Of a stretch of 64,000 nt of DNA, positions 24,201-36,500 are shown piece by piece. Every line of letters starts with the position of its first letter. Position 1 is the first letter of the stretch. Both the position numbers and the translations under genes were made by a program. The stretch is from the NCBI GenBank assembly GCA_964035545.1, contig OZ037766.1:22370767-22434766 (forward strand), given 5' to 3'. A model generated the notes under the pieces. That model ran no database searches. It was not told the DNA's origin and was given only the letters and a program-made list of their open reading frames with translations. Source of the stretch: Bugula neritina (lineage: Eukaryota > Bryozoa > Gymnolaemata > Cheilostomatida > Bugulidae).

Positions 24201-24282
24201 CTTCGACTGCTCGTTCATTTATGTCATAAAAGTGATCACTAACGTCAGAAAAGGTACTATAAGTCCTTCTTCTTTGGCCCAT
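15284..24282 (-). CDS. PTDSS1: Phosphatidylserine synthase 1, complete, 10 exons, 468 aa
   Basis: PTDSS1 makes phosphatidylserine in the ER (mitochondria-associated membrane) by exchanging serine for the choline head group of phosphatidylcholine. Exons in transcript order: 24282-24113, 19897-19806, 19227-19183, 18632-18514, 17704-17546, 17264-17113, 16826-16685, 16536-16358, 15949-15850, 15532-15284; phases close. Family blocks in order: [16 protein letters not shown] and the first TM segment; [11 protein letters not shown]; the long conserved block [70 protein letters not shown]; then further TM segments and a basic, Asn/Ser-rich tail. Length is close to the human 473 aa. I chose ATG 24282 because it gives the family's N-terminal length; an in-frame ATG at 24483 would add 67 unconserved residues. 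It is divergent from HEATR4 and convergent with ADAM17. Introns 1, 2, 4 and 7 carry unusual repeats at the exon boundary. Confidence 0.95.
16584..16730 (-). repeat. 61-bp tandem duplication spanning the 3' end of PTDSS1 exon 7 and its 5' splice site
   Basis: The exon 7 end (…GGGCGTGACTATACTAGTTA…CTTCCAG) and the first bases of the intron are repeated directly downstream at 61-bp spacing. There are two near-identical donors, CAG|GTAGCC at 16685 and CAG|GTAACC at 16624, followed by a further partial copy. Use of the second donor would add 61 nt and read VAF-stop, so the first donor is the coding one. Confidence 0.85.
17041..17090. repeat. CA/CG dinucleotide microsatellite
   Basis: Interrupted (CA)n with CATGCATGTGCGCA in the middle. 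It lies in PTDSS1 intron 6, close to the exon 6 donor. Confidence 0.8.
18327..18513 (-). repeat. 27-bp minisatellite starting at the PTDSS1 exon 4 donor
   Basis: About seven copies of a 27-bp unit (minus strand GTATAAGTTGAAGGTCATGT plus GTTATAT) run without a break from the exon 4 donor at 18514. The copy at the junction reads GTAAGTTGAAGG and is the functional 5' splice site; the others read GTATAAGTTGAAGG. Units alternate between two variants (TATAT and TTGTAT), which suggests expansion of dimers. Confidence 0.9.
19490..19795 (-). repeat. Donor-like degenerate array after PTDSS1 exon 2
   Basis: On the minus strand this is a degenerate repeat of about 11-14 bp of the form TTAGTGTAAGTATGTAG, present many times, starting about 11 bp after the exon 2 donor at 19806. 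Many units contain GTAAGT, GTGAGT or GTAAAT, so the array resembles a chain of 5' splice sites. Confidence 0.7.
21240..21600. other. GC-elevated island in PTDSS1 intron 1, unidentified
   Basis: This stretch is clearly richer in G+C than the surrounding intron and carries opposed open frames: on the minus strand up to 21433 (109 codons) and on the plus strand 21445-21636 (63 codons). I recognise no domain in either. It could be an old mobile-element fragment or an unrecognised exon. No inverted-repeat ends were found. Confidence 0.25.
23455..24112 (-). repeat. Hexamer-periodic tract starting at the PTDSS1 exon 1 donor
   Basis: Reading away from the exon 1 donor on the minus strand, the intron is a near-continuous series of hexamers of the form NNTTAN (AGTTAA, TGTTAT, ACTTAT, ACTTAC, AGTTAC, TCTTAG, TGTTAG). 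It is cleanest for the first 170 bp and then grades into ATAGTCATACTG-type repeats. Period 6 is maintained with occasional one-base slips. Confidence 0.7.
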
Positions 24283-24599
24283 GCTGGAAGAATAAAACAC
24301 ACTGCAAGAAAATCTGTTGACGTTCGCTACAATAGATGAAAATAATGATGGATAGTGTCTATGTCTAGAAGAGATCATGCATAGGTCTTGCGTCTGAGAG
24401 GTAGAATCTGTAATAAAGTTGAGCGCGCTGCTAGGTGACCACAAAATGGTGGCGGTTCCTCTCTGAAGGGCCTCAATCCACATTTATCACTCTATATTTT
24501 ATTGTTGCTAGTTTTTATGAAAAAGAAGTTTCAACGAGTTTCTAGGGTAAAAATAAATTTAGCTAAGCTTTAAAATTGTATTTGTTTTTACAATCTAAA
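24283..24599. promoter_or_regulatory. Shared bidirectional promoter region of PTDSS1 and HEATR4
   Basis: Only 317 bp separate the two start codons, so the promoters must overlap. The PTDSS1 frame stays open back to 24483. Around 24421-24465 is the most GC-rich patch, GAGCGCGCTGCTAGGTGACC followed by ATGGTGGCGG, which resembles a YY1/initiator-type element (inference). No TATA box is evident. Confidence 0.5.
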
Positions 24600-27500
24600 A
24601 TGAATTATAGTCCAAGTCGACCATCTTTATTTCCTTGTGCTACACAAGTATCACTCATACAAGTTGGTGCTGATGATGGGCATGGTGACTTGAAGGCCCA
24701 GGGTCAAGATCACTTTCAGTATCTTAAGCACGTCGGGAAAAATTTATTGAATAAAACTAAAGAAGAACAAGATAAAGTTACAAGACCTGTAATCCAAAGT
24801 GTCAGCGCTGGTCTATCGTTCACAGAAGAAGTATGTGTCATGTTAAAATAATTGCTAATTGCTAAAAGTTTAATATTAATGATAATCGTTATTATAATTA
24901 TGCATCTCGTTATTAAATTTTAATTATTTTTATCCTAAATAAGTTTTGACTTTATTTTAAAAATCGGAGATTTTTAGATCTGATTTTGGTGTTGTTTCCT
25001 TACATTTATATAAACCACTAATTTTATTTTATAATTTAAAATTTTCCTTTAGCTTTCAAAAGATTGTAAATGTAGGAGTTTTCATTTAATAACCCACTTT
25101 CTTTCAGTCACTAAGTACAACTGGTAACCTCAGTGACCACAATTGCTTTTATCAATCTTAAACTTATAAATCATTCAACATATTGCTAGGTAAGCTCATA
25201 GATCGTAGCTCAATAATGAAACTTACTGCTTGTAAATATAATTTTATAAGGTACTGCTTATTGTGCATATTTCTTTTAGAAATATTTATTTCTGGTTTCG
25301 AATTGTAGGTGATCAAGGAATTAGCGCCTTTTGCTATACCTTATAATGAAAAATCGATATATGCTGCTTATGATACATCAGAGTTTCTTTCACAGACTGA
25401 AAAAAAGTTGGCTGTACCACCTGGAAGGTAAATTATCAAAAAAAATTTTTTATCAAAACGAAGTACACTAAATAATTATTGCTTCCTAAATTCAATATTT
25501 CAAACTGGAAATTTGATCAGATTTTTTTACTACTTTCATACTAGATACATGTTGCAGTATTATTTTTTAAATCTTGAATACAGCATGCTTGTAAATAAAA
25601 CACTTTAGTTTTCTCAAAATATTGTTTTAAACATTGAATAATTGCTGCTGTAAATTGATTTGCATATAATCCAAATATGATGTATCAATATAAAGGGTTG
25701 CTACTTTTATTAATACCTCAACCGTTCAATTTTTATTTTATTAAATATATGATATTTAAAACTGTGAAATTATTAAATAAAATTATAACTAATAAAATTT
25801 TTTCAGGTTTAACAACTATGGGCCTGATCGTAGGCACATGTCATGCCATTTTAAGAAAACTACTCCCTACAAACTAAAACCCATCAAAAGAGAGATTATG
25901 AGAAAAGCCTTAGAAATGCACAAACAAGCTGTAAAGAAAGAAGAGAAAAAAGTGGCGGATGCATCTAAACCAGGTACTGTGCTTAACATTATGTGGACAC
26001 ATGTTGTTATACTGTCTGTATTAGCTTTTAATCAAATTAAAGTTTATTTTTGAGTTTGCAACATGAATAGACATTTAAATTTATTTTGAAACATCTGTTT
26101 TTGCAGAAAACGGTTTTTTCATCTACCTTAGTACTATTTGATAAAGAGAGTCTTATTAAAAATAAAGTATCAGAAAATAGACTTTAATGTGCATTTTAGT
26201 GGATGCCTATGGGTTTTAAATTTTTCTACTTGTTCCCATAAAAGTTTATGCATTTGGAAATTAACAACTAGATATATGAATCTTGAAATACTTTACAACG
26301 TAATATTTTATTACTTTTTGCGTAAAAAGAATTGTTTGGTTTTGTAAACTGTACACTACTATTAATCTGTTAAACTCCATACTTCTAGCTCACACATCTA
26401 CCGACAAATGATACACGAATAACACTAAGTTAAGTTCATTTAATTAGGCCCTATAAATTTATTCTGGTCTATATATGTTGCAGATCCAGCTGCGCAGTTT
26501 TTTCTAACTGAAACAGCGCCCTCTAGTGGTGATGACAATGGAAAAAGCATGGATGATGGGAGTACAGACAAATCTCTAGAGAAAAGGGAAGAGGAAAAGC
26601 ACGAGTGGGATGAGTATTTGCTGAGTATACTGAGTCGGCCAACTGCTCAGTGGATAGTCACTCAGAAAACAGATCCAGCTGATCAAAGATATAAAGTAAG
26701 TCATAGCGGCTCCTTTAAAAGTATGAAGTTTAAATTAAACTGTGTGTTATTTGAATAGTTTTCCTACTGAATAGTTTAGTGACAATTGACAAAGTCAGGT
26801 AGAAAACTTAGTCATGTGAAGTAAATCTATACACAGCATTGAGCTCAGTTCTAATTAAAGTGGTGGATTGAGTTGGGTTTTTTGTGGTTTTCATTTGATC
26901 ATAATATTAAGCAATTGTCTAGGAACTTTTTATTTACCTATGTAATTGACTAAACAAAGTCTAGTAACTTCATTTTTCAGTTTTTATATTTGCATTTATA
27001 TTCAGGATGAATTGCAGAAATTCAACATGGTGAAAAATTGATTTAAAGCAATTAATAAAACAATAATTGACCAATGAACACTTTTTAAACAATTGTTCTG
27101 CATTATGGATCCAATTATATTTTTTCTTAGAGCAATTTTTTAAATTTTGCATTTCGTACGTCTTTGCTTATCTCCACTCTGTCCTGTTTGGGTAGTGGGA
27201 TTTATTACATGTCGATGCTTTTGAATAAGAGTGATTATTCAGTATTATCCACTCACTAGATATGGTTTCCTTATTGTAGCCACTTTACGATTACATGATC
27301 ACCAAGCATGGTGTGCCTTCTAGCACCGAGTTAGTTAGAGACAATATGGCCGATTATGAAGAGGAAGTGTCTTTAAAGCCACAAGTTGAAGAGCCAGATA
27401 GAAGACCAAATACCCAAAGTGCAAAGTACTGCCATAGTTATATAACATTATTTTGTAGCTATTGTGTGCTTATTACTCTGCAGCCTGCCCCCCCCCCTCT

Positions 27501-30500
27501 CTCTCTCTTTCCAAACAGTGCATTTTTGCTGTGTATTATTCAATATAATGTAATTACAAAGAACTTTTAATTTTTTTTCTGTTTTCCCATTTTCCAATAT
27601 TATGGTATCATATAAAAACCTAATGTACTTTTTAGACTGTTGAGGAGAGTCCACGAGATGGAAGAGAGGGAAGAGTTAGATACCGTCCCGTATGCAGATA
27701 AAACTAATGCCTCGTTCTATCGCCTTCCTGGCGGAATAAAGAAACGCATAAAAATACAAGAGAAAGAGATGGGTAAGTTTTAAATGTTTTTAATTGATCA
27801 TTCATATGCATTTAATCTACAATATTTAACTATAATATGACTGATGCAGCTGGACAAACTGGCTAAATGTAAATGTCACATTGAAAAATACACAGTTTTT
27901 ATACTTATATATCTCTAAATTTAACTTAAAGAATTTCTGGCTCATTACATCTATACGTTGTGAAATTATTCACAAATTTTCTCTTGACTAACGGCTAATT
28001 ACAATGTTAGGGTAGTATGGGAAATTGAATTTATAGTGAATTGTGTGCATACATGTTTTGAAATAATCCAGGATGATGGCCTTCCTGCCGATGACGTATT
28101 GGTTTGGCTTAGTGTTCTCGGCTCTATAGGAATAATACTGAAGTATTTTCTCTAGATAAATATATTTTTTGTCGAGTACAGTCTTCTTTTAGGTCGTATC
28201 GATGGGTTTTTATGAATAATAATTTAAAGTTGATAATAATAACCAATGAAATCAACAACCATGGAATAGGCAACGACAATTTCCAACAAAAACCTATTAT
28301 TTTTAACCTCTATTAAAACCTATAGTTGTCTTTCTACCGTTTTCTCACTATAGTATGGTTTAATAATACATCAATAATTCCATGCTGTTCCCAATTGGAC
28401 TCAAAGAGATAAATGTAATAAGTTTTCTTTAGAAGTGACTGTTTATCAAATTTATGCAAACTATTTAAAGTAAAGTATGGATTTTAAACCTGTGATCAAT
28501 ACACAAGCCATTCACCTGTTTTATCATTAATAGATTCAACAATAGCTTGATACATAGCAGCTGAAATTATCTTAAAAATTGTAACAATGTCCTTTATAAT
28601 TCATGTGTGCAACGAAATAACGTTATGTACATCTACAGTGAATGACCTATGTATTTTATTATAAATATATGGGTCTAATCTATAAAATGCATGTCAACTT
28701 AGTAGGAGAGGCAACTCCAAATAAAGATCATGGTGAGGAGTTGTCCCAACCCACAGTTTAGCACTTCAGACCCTTTTGTTTGCTTCTTTTATTTCTAAAT
28801 ATATTTTATGTTACAATGATTATATTGCTCCTTTTAGTTGCTCTGTTGCTTTAGTCAGTAGTGAATCCTGTAAATAATTGTTATTGTTTTATTTACTTGT
28901 TCTAGTGACGTGCTATAATTTTGTATACAGAAGTTTAATTTGTCAGTTCAACTTTTATCCATGTTATTCCAATGTTGGCATAGGATTTTTTCCATTAGTG
29001 CATCAATTGCAGGTAGCACTTTAATGTTAAGTCCTGCTCATATAATAATATATTTAAAGCTTAGCATTTCATACCCTCAACCTATTACCCCTGAACTTTC
29101 ATTTTTTATAATCGATTGAGATAAAGTCAAATAAGCTGAGGTCAACATGTGACATATAAAAATGGTGTTATTCAATTTGATGCATTGACTATATTACAAA
29201 TTTTACTTTTTAAATTAAAAGAGAGAGCAGTTACATTTGGATCAACTCACGCTTTAGATTTTATTAGCTAGTCCTGTAATATATATGGTATAGCATATAT
29301 ATTATTATAATACAGCAGATCTGATTACACATTTGTACCTATTATACTCTATTTAGGGGCACTTAATACTACTGCCACTGGCATTATTGTCAAAAAACAA
29401 GAGTTGCCCCCACCACCAAAACTAAGAGACTTTGTTGATTCAAGAATTACAGAAAACACAGTCTATGAAACTGACAACAATTTTCAGCGGGATTGGCTGA
29501 CTGGTGAGTGTTCTGCAGCATGATTAGCTAATTGGTGAGTGTGCTGCAATGTGATTGGCTGACTGGTGAGTGTTCTGCAATGTGGTTGGCTGATTGGTGA
29601 GTGTGCTGCAATGTGATTGGCTGAATGTGCTGCGGAGTTGTTGAGCAGATTTACGTTTTAATGCCACATATGATCGAAATGACCATGCAATAATACATTC
29701 TGTGATATATTTCAAGAAAGGTAAAAAATATTATGCACGATTAGTCAAATTAAAGTTTGTTAATTTTCCGGATATTTCTCTTATTATATATATCCATAGT
29801 TGTGGATTAAATTCCTTTTTTCACCCTTATAAAAAGAACAACACATCATTATTTAGCTTAAGTGCATTTAACAGGAAATAAGCAAGTGTACCAGGCTTTT
29901 GGTAACGAAGCAGAGATAGTAATGGAGAATCACAACAAATACTGTAAAGTTCAACAAGTGTTATACCCAAGAGAGGGTGAGGAGTGGTATCCCGATAACA
30001 CAACACATGACCAGAAGGATGTCAGGTCTCCCAATCTTGTACGCAAAGTGAACAAGGGTCAGAAGAGATGGACTGGATTACCTAAACCAGTCGAGGTAAT
30101 CGATAAGTGAAGTCGTAATAATAACCTGCTAAAATTATTTGTGTAATAGAAAATGTATTGCATGCGATGTTTAAAAAAGTAGCAGTACCTTTGTTTTGAA
30201 TTGTTTATGCTATTGATGTGTGTTATGCTTTACTAGCCTACAATGAAGATTCAAGGCAGTATTACTGACAGTTTAAACTCTAGTACTGACAGTGAGTTAT
30301 GTACTGGTGTTACTGACCACTGTAAAACTAATACACACACTCAAGTGAAAGCTAAAGTTGTAAGTTAGGAGGTACTTTAGTTAGCTACCTTGGTTTCATA
30401 TCTCTATTAGTTATGCTGCTACAAGTTGCAATATACTGCTAGTTTTACTGCTAATAGCAGTACTGTTGGTGATACCTCTCACACTGATACTACTGCTAAT

Positions 30501-33500
30501 CATACAGATAGTACGACTACTAGTTATACCAATACGAATAATGCTACTGCTAGTCATACTGCTACAATTTGTATTGCTGGTCTTACCTAATATTACTCTG
30601 CTGCTATTGCTACTGTGCTAGTTTTTAATTGCTAGTCATAATATATGACTAGTACTTGCTAGTCATAATAATATATGACTAATAGTTGCTAGTCAAATGA
30701 AGTGAGAGTTTTAGTCTTGAGGCTGCTAGCCAAGTAAGTTATATGTAGCTGATTATAAAATTGTTGCGTCATAAATTGTTGTTATTAACAGGTTTGCACA
30801 AATAAATGTTTATTTCTCTCCTCATCTGGGCATAGAATACATCAGCACAGAACACAAGTAATAAGTGAAAAACAGATGGTTAAAATATAAAATTTGCTAA
30901 TTAGCTGTTTTATGTAGCGCCTTAGTATATAAACAAATTGATATACTATTAGTATTCAGTATAAATATGTTTATAGGAATCCGAGACTATGGTGATTGGA
31001 GCCATTGATGACATTGAGCAGTCAGTAAATCCTTCAGTTGAAAAGTTTCAGCCGTCAGAAGCTCTGTCCAAGATTGGTTAGTAAATCTCAAAGTGTCTTT
31101 CTAAGTATACGATTGAACATAATTATCATACTGACGCTTTGTAACTGTGCTTTAAGTTGATGAGTGGAGGTCGAAATGGCATTTGAACATGAGGTTTGAC
31201 GACGCCACTCCAGATGATCTCATCAAGGATATGGAGGACATACATCCGCATGTTAGAATTAAGGCTATCTCTACTTGTGCTCGGGCTTCTAACTATAAGC
31301 CCCCGCCTCTTGAAGGTAAGAGTATGAACTTTTGGTTGCTCAACCAATTTAGTTTTAAAATCTAATTCTTGTAACAGATATGCAGAAAGGATCTTAACTA
31401 ATGATTGCAGTTTACGTCAATTTTATAAAATGTGAAATGTTTTTTTATTGGTGCCTGTCTTACAATAATTTTGCTGCATAGCTTTAGATTTGAAATCACA
31501 ATATTAAAGACTTGGTTCTAAACAAACAGAAACAAGATGTCATTTTTACTGTGCTTCGTGTTTCATTTTTTAACTATTTGTTGTTAAGGAATTCAGCTGT
31601 TCTCGGTGCAGCAGGCACAAAAAAGCAATCTGCCAGAAAAGATATTTGTAGCTCTAAACTGTCTACTTGATGACGAACATCCTAAAGTCAGACTTGCAGC
31701 TGCCATTTCACTGCACGTGTTACACCGGCCATGTAAAAAGGCGGAGAAGATTCTCAGATTTAATCTGCAGCCTGACCAGGTTTGATCTTAATGAGCTGTA
31801 GCTGTGTGATGTTATGTTTACTATATATTATAGTATTGCATCTAAACATGGAGGTGTTGCTGAAATCATTATGCTATTCAACATATTATTATAATATATT
31901 GAGATTTCAACAAATTGCTAATGATTAACAGTAAAAAGTTGTAGAGAACTTTTTTACAACACATTCTACATTTCAGAAAAGCTGTCATACCATACACCAA
32001 CTCTTTGACAGCTGCCCACTCTGAATTATATTTACTTTTGTTGCTGTAGAACAAAGCTGACAGGTGGGCAGCCGTCCAGTGTCTGGGTTTTTATGGAGTC
32101 ACTGATAGTGATGTCATAGGGGAGTGTGTTGAGCAGATGATGAATAATGAAGATATGATACAATATGAGAAATCTTGCTCTCTGCTCTCTCATATCAGTA
32201 ATAATACAGTATGTACACATAATAATATATTTCATGTATAATTTACACTTACAATGTATACATTCCAATTTAGTAATAATACAGTATGTATATGATATTA
32301 TATTATATTTATAACATACACTTACAATGTGTGCCCTCCCTTTCGTATTAGTAATTGTGTGATGTGCTTAGTATATATAGTCTCATTTGTAATTTGCAAT
32401 CTTGTTTTTATTGCATATTGTCAATACACTACCATGTTTTTTGAAAAGTTTTGATTTTTTGTTTTACAATTTTGCAAACGAATTACAAAATGTTAATTGT
32501 TGATAAAGTGGCTCCTGCACAGTGAATATATAAAGCTGTAGGAGTTTGTTAATAATATGGTGCAGATTGTTCACGCTTGGTTGATTTTAAAAAATACAAC
32601 TGTTTTTGATTGGTACTGTTCCAGCCAGCCTGTCACATTTGTAAAAGCATTACATTTTGCACATTCTGCAACGTCCACCTATCATTGACATTTTTCTAAA
32701 TTGTCGTACTTCAATAGGCTGGTCAGTTCAATAACTATACACTTGTGTTGGTGTGTAAAAGCAAGTCAACACTTACTTCACAACAGCTTTTTTCTATTGA
32801 ATACGAAAATATTGTTACAACAAAAGCATTGCATTGAAAAGCACCACGGTCTTAATATGACAAAACAGTTCCAGTTTTAGTAGATGATTTCAAAATAAAA
32901 AAAATTGTTTTTGTTGCTGAATTGCTTAAGCTTGTAATTAGGAATTTCTAATAAATTTTTTTCTTAAATACATATAAAAATAATTCAGGTTAACTAAGTT
33001 TACGGCCTTTGAGATAACTGATATTCCTCCATATGGTATATTGAATTTTAGGATGAACGAGGGCAGGTAACTCTTGCATTTTTTTTATTTAAGCCATTCT
33101 TTTCAGTTTTCAGGTTTTGCTTTTCACACTATTTTTTTCTGTCCATTGCCTCAACTTCTTTCTTTAAGAACCCATACTATTCTTTAACCATAAAGCTATA
33201 TAAACCATAGCCTTTAGATATTTACTCTGTTACACCTACAGATCTCATTCCAATCACTATGTTGCACAAATTCTGTCCAGGTGACTATCTTTACTATATG
33301 TTTTATCTATAGCCTGTGCTTTTTCTCTCTCGACCCTCTTTTACTATTTAATATAAAATGCATAATAGCCTGCATTAAGTGCTTTCGTTCCATATAAAAT
33401 GGCCTATAGTAAAGTTTGAGCCCTGTCATCTGCCAGTGTGGAACACATACTAACTTCACCACTAAACCAACCTTATGAGAAAAGGCTAAGTAAGATTGGT

Positions 33501-36500
33501 TGGGTGGGGCAGTAGACAGTACTGGGTCTTCTGATGTCTTAAAAATTCAGTTCTCACTTTAAGCCAATACGTTTAGCATGTCATAACATTTTATTATACT
33601 TACAAATTGTATTTAGAGAATCACTTAAAGTTTACAAATACACAACTAAAACACAAGACTCTATGCTAATTACTATTCAGAATTAAAATACTTTTAAAAA
33701 CAGATTCAGACACAGTTAAAGTGTTCTTGAGTTGTTAATATTCATATGCCTTAATTATTCTATAGTACTAGTTTCAAGTTACTGCTTTATGTTGGGCAGG
33801 TTTTATCTTTTTTTACAAATTATTCTTTTTAGTTGCTTGTTTTTTAAATAAGATATATATTTTATTGCTTATGATACTCTTTTTTAGATTTTTCTCTGAT
33901 GTTTATATGGCATAGTCAGCATTTACTAGTAATTGGTCTACGTGAATGCGAACTGTCATACTTTTTGTTCAAAAAGCATACTGATATTTGATTGTTTGTT
34001 TTTGTTTAACAAGTTTACTCTGAGTTTTTGTTATATAAATTATTATATAAATACTATAATTATTGTTTATTGCTTATTTATCTTCTTGTTATACGTTTAA
34101 TAAATTAAAAATTCATTGTTTGATGGTGATTTTGAATCTACCTAGGGAAAGTTTAATCTCTCACTTTAATTAACGACTGCTGCCTTACCTAATAATATGT
34201 TGAGCCAAAAGGTTTTTCAATCATATAAAAATCTCTTTGAATTCCCATTAGTTTTTTATTGATTATTGATCTATTAAATAACTCAATATGTTGTTAAAGT
34301 CATCTGTTAATCTTTCCATACAGAGTTTAGTTCACTCCATGCTGGCTGAACACTTAAATGACTGTAGCTGGAGACATCGTGTAATGGCTTTGAAATGCCT
34401 GCCTAAACTGCATGGAGACATCAATGTTGATATCCAAAACAAAGTGGTAAGTCTTCATTACTGTTAGCCAGGGTCAAAAATGTATAAAGCCATTGGATTC
34501 AACTAATGTTCCTCAGCAATAACGGGAGGCCAACTAGTGTAGTGATGTAATGGTACTTGTAATGACCTAAGGTTAGCTGCCACAGTGACCTGAAGTCGGC
34601 TGAGTAGTGACCTGAGGTCAGCTAATTATTAACTAGCTGGAGATTAGCTGCAGTGGTAACCTGGGATGACCTGATCGCTTCACTATGTATGATACTAAAT
34701 ATAATTTAATTTAAGATACAATGGTAAAGATGCTTTATGCTTTATAATTTAGACTGCTTGAGCTGCCTGCTAGTTGATTAGTTAATCTGTATTTTTTTTA
34801 GATGTTGCATGTGACTGTAGTGTTGTTGCAGATGTGTGTGACTGTTTACAATGTTGCTACGAATGGGTGTGACTGTTTATAGTGTTGTTGCAGATATATG
34901 TAACTGTTTATAGTGTTGTTTCAGATGATTAGACTTTGTATAGGGTTGTTGCAGATGCGTGTGACTGTTTATAGTGTTGTTGCAGATGCATATCATGTGG
35001 AATGATGCTCACTCAGACGTTAGAAAAGCTGCTGCACAGTCACTCGGTAAATGTGGTTACGGTAGACTGGTTCATGACAAGATGAGGGAGATTCTCATCG
35101 AAGGAACTCAAAATGAAAGAGCTGAAACTCTTTCTAAAATTGGCTTCTTGGGTTTGTTGAATGAGTTATAATGTTTTTAAATTATGAAACACCAAAATTG
35201 TGTTATATATAACTAATTATTTAACCGAGTTTATATGTTAGTGCATTGTGGAAATTTGCTATATTTTCACATGCATCTTCGTGAAAGATATGCTATGCTG
35301 TGCTTAGATAATTTGTACTATGGTTTTTATGTACTTTGCTCAGGTATCATGACAGCAAAGCTAATGCTGCCGTTCATGAGAGCTTTCCGAGATGAGTATG
35401 TTGCGGTGAGGAAGGAGGCGTGTATAGCTGCCGGCAATCTCCGTATTCAAGATGATGACTTAATCTCAGAATTACTCCGCCTAGCTAACAGAGATCCAAT
35501 ATGGAGAATTAAAGCGTTGGCTATTCAAGGTAGGGTAGCAAGAACACTGCATGTTTGTTTGTTTGTTTGTTTTTATTTTGTCATAGTAGGGAAAATATTA
35601 ATTGAGAAAAAAATAAACAAAATGACAGGGCCTATGGCGCAATAGCACTGTAGCTAGTCGAGGCACCGAGCCATGAATGGTTGACAGTTATATAAGATTT
35701 TTGTTTAGGTTTTTGGAAGTTTTAGCAACTTAAAAAATTATTTTTTTATCTGGAAACTTGCCATTAGATGGTCTCTCAGGGCAAGTTTGAAACCAGCCTC
35801 CCTCCCCACAGCACGAATAGAACTAGGCAATTTATTCCATAGCGTCGAACATTGGAATTCCACTCTTCGTTGACCTGCAGCAGTTGATGTCTTTTTATTA
35901 TTTTGATGTTGATCAGTTCAACTTATTTGTATTTTAAATAAATAAGTCTTGTTAAATAATATATATTTGTTATTATCATTGTTATTTGATATGCTAATAA
36001 TAATTAAACGTATTGACTTAGATTAATACCCTCATAACAAAAAACAGGGCAACTATTGAAAATACTCATAGCTAGCAGTAGCACACATTTACATGTAGAG
36101 TGTAGACCATTCTGGCAGTGCCATAGCTGTAGTTTTATAGAACTAAATGTAATTACAGTTAATAAAAAATAGGCAAACTAATATTGGTGACATCTGCATA
36201 AAAAGATGTATTTGTGAAATTTCTTGTATCACCAAAAGAAATTTATTTGCCTTTTAGCACTAGGGAAGATAGGAGTTGTTATTCCTAAAGTACGAGAAGC
36301 CTTGCTTTGGGCCCTCAGATTTGAAGAAGAAGAGGGAATTAGAGCTGAGGCTTGTCACTCTATTATTGAACTGCAGTTGAAAGATAAGGAAGTGCTGGAT
36401 ATTCTACAAAACAGGATGCTCGTTGAGGAAAGCCCAGTGGTGCAAGAGTAAGTCTGAGTTATAATTTAATCTTACATGGCTGTAAAAACCTCTAATTTTT

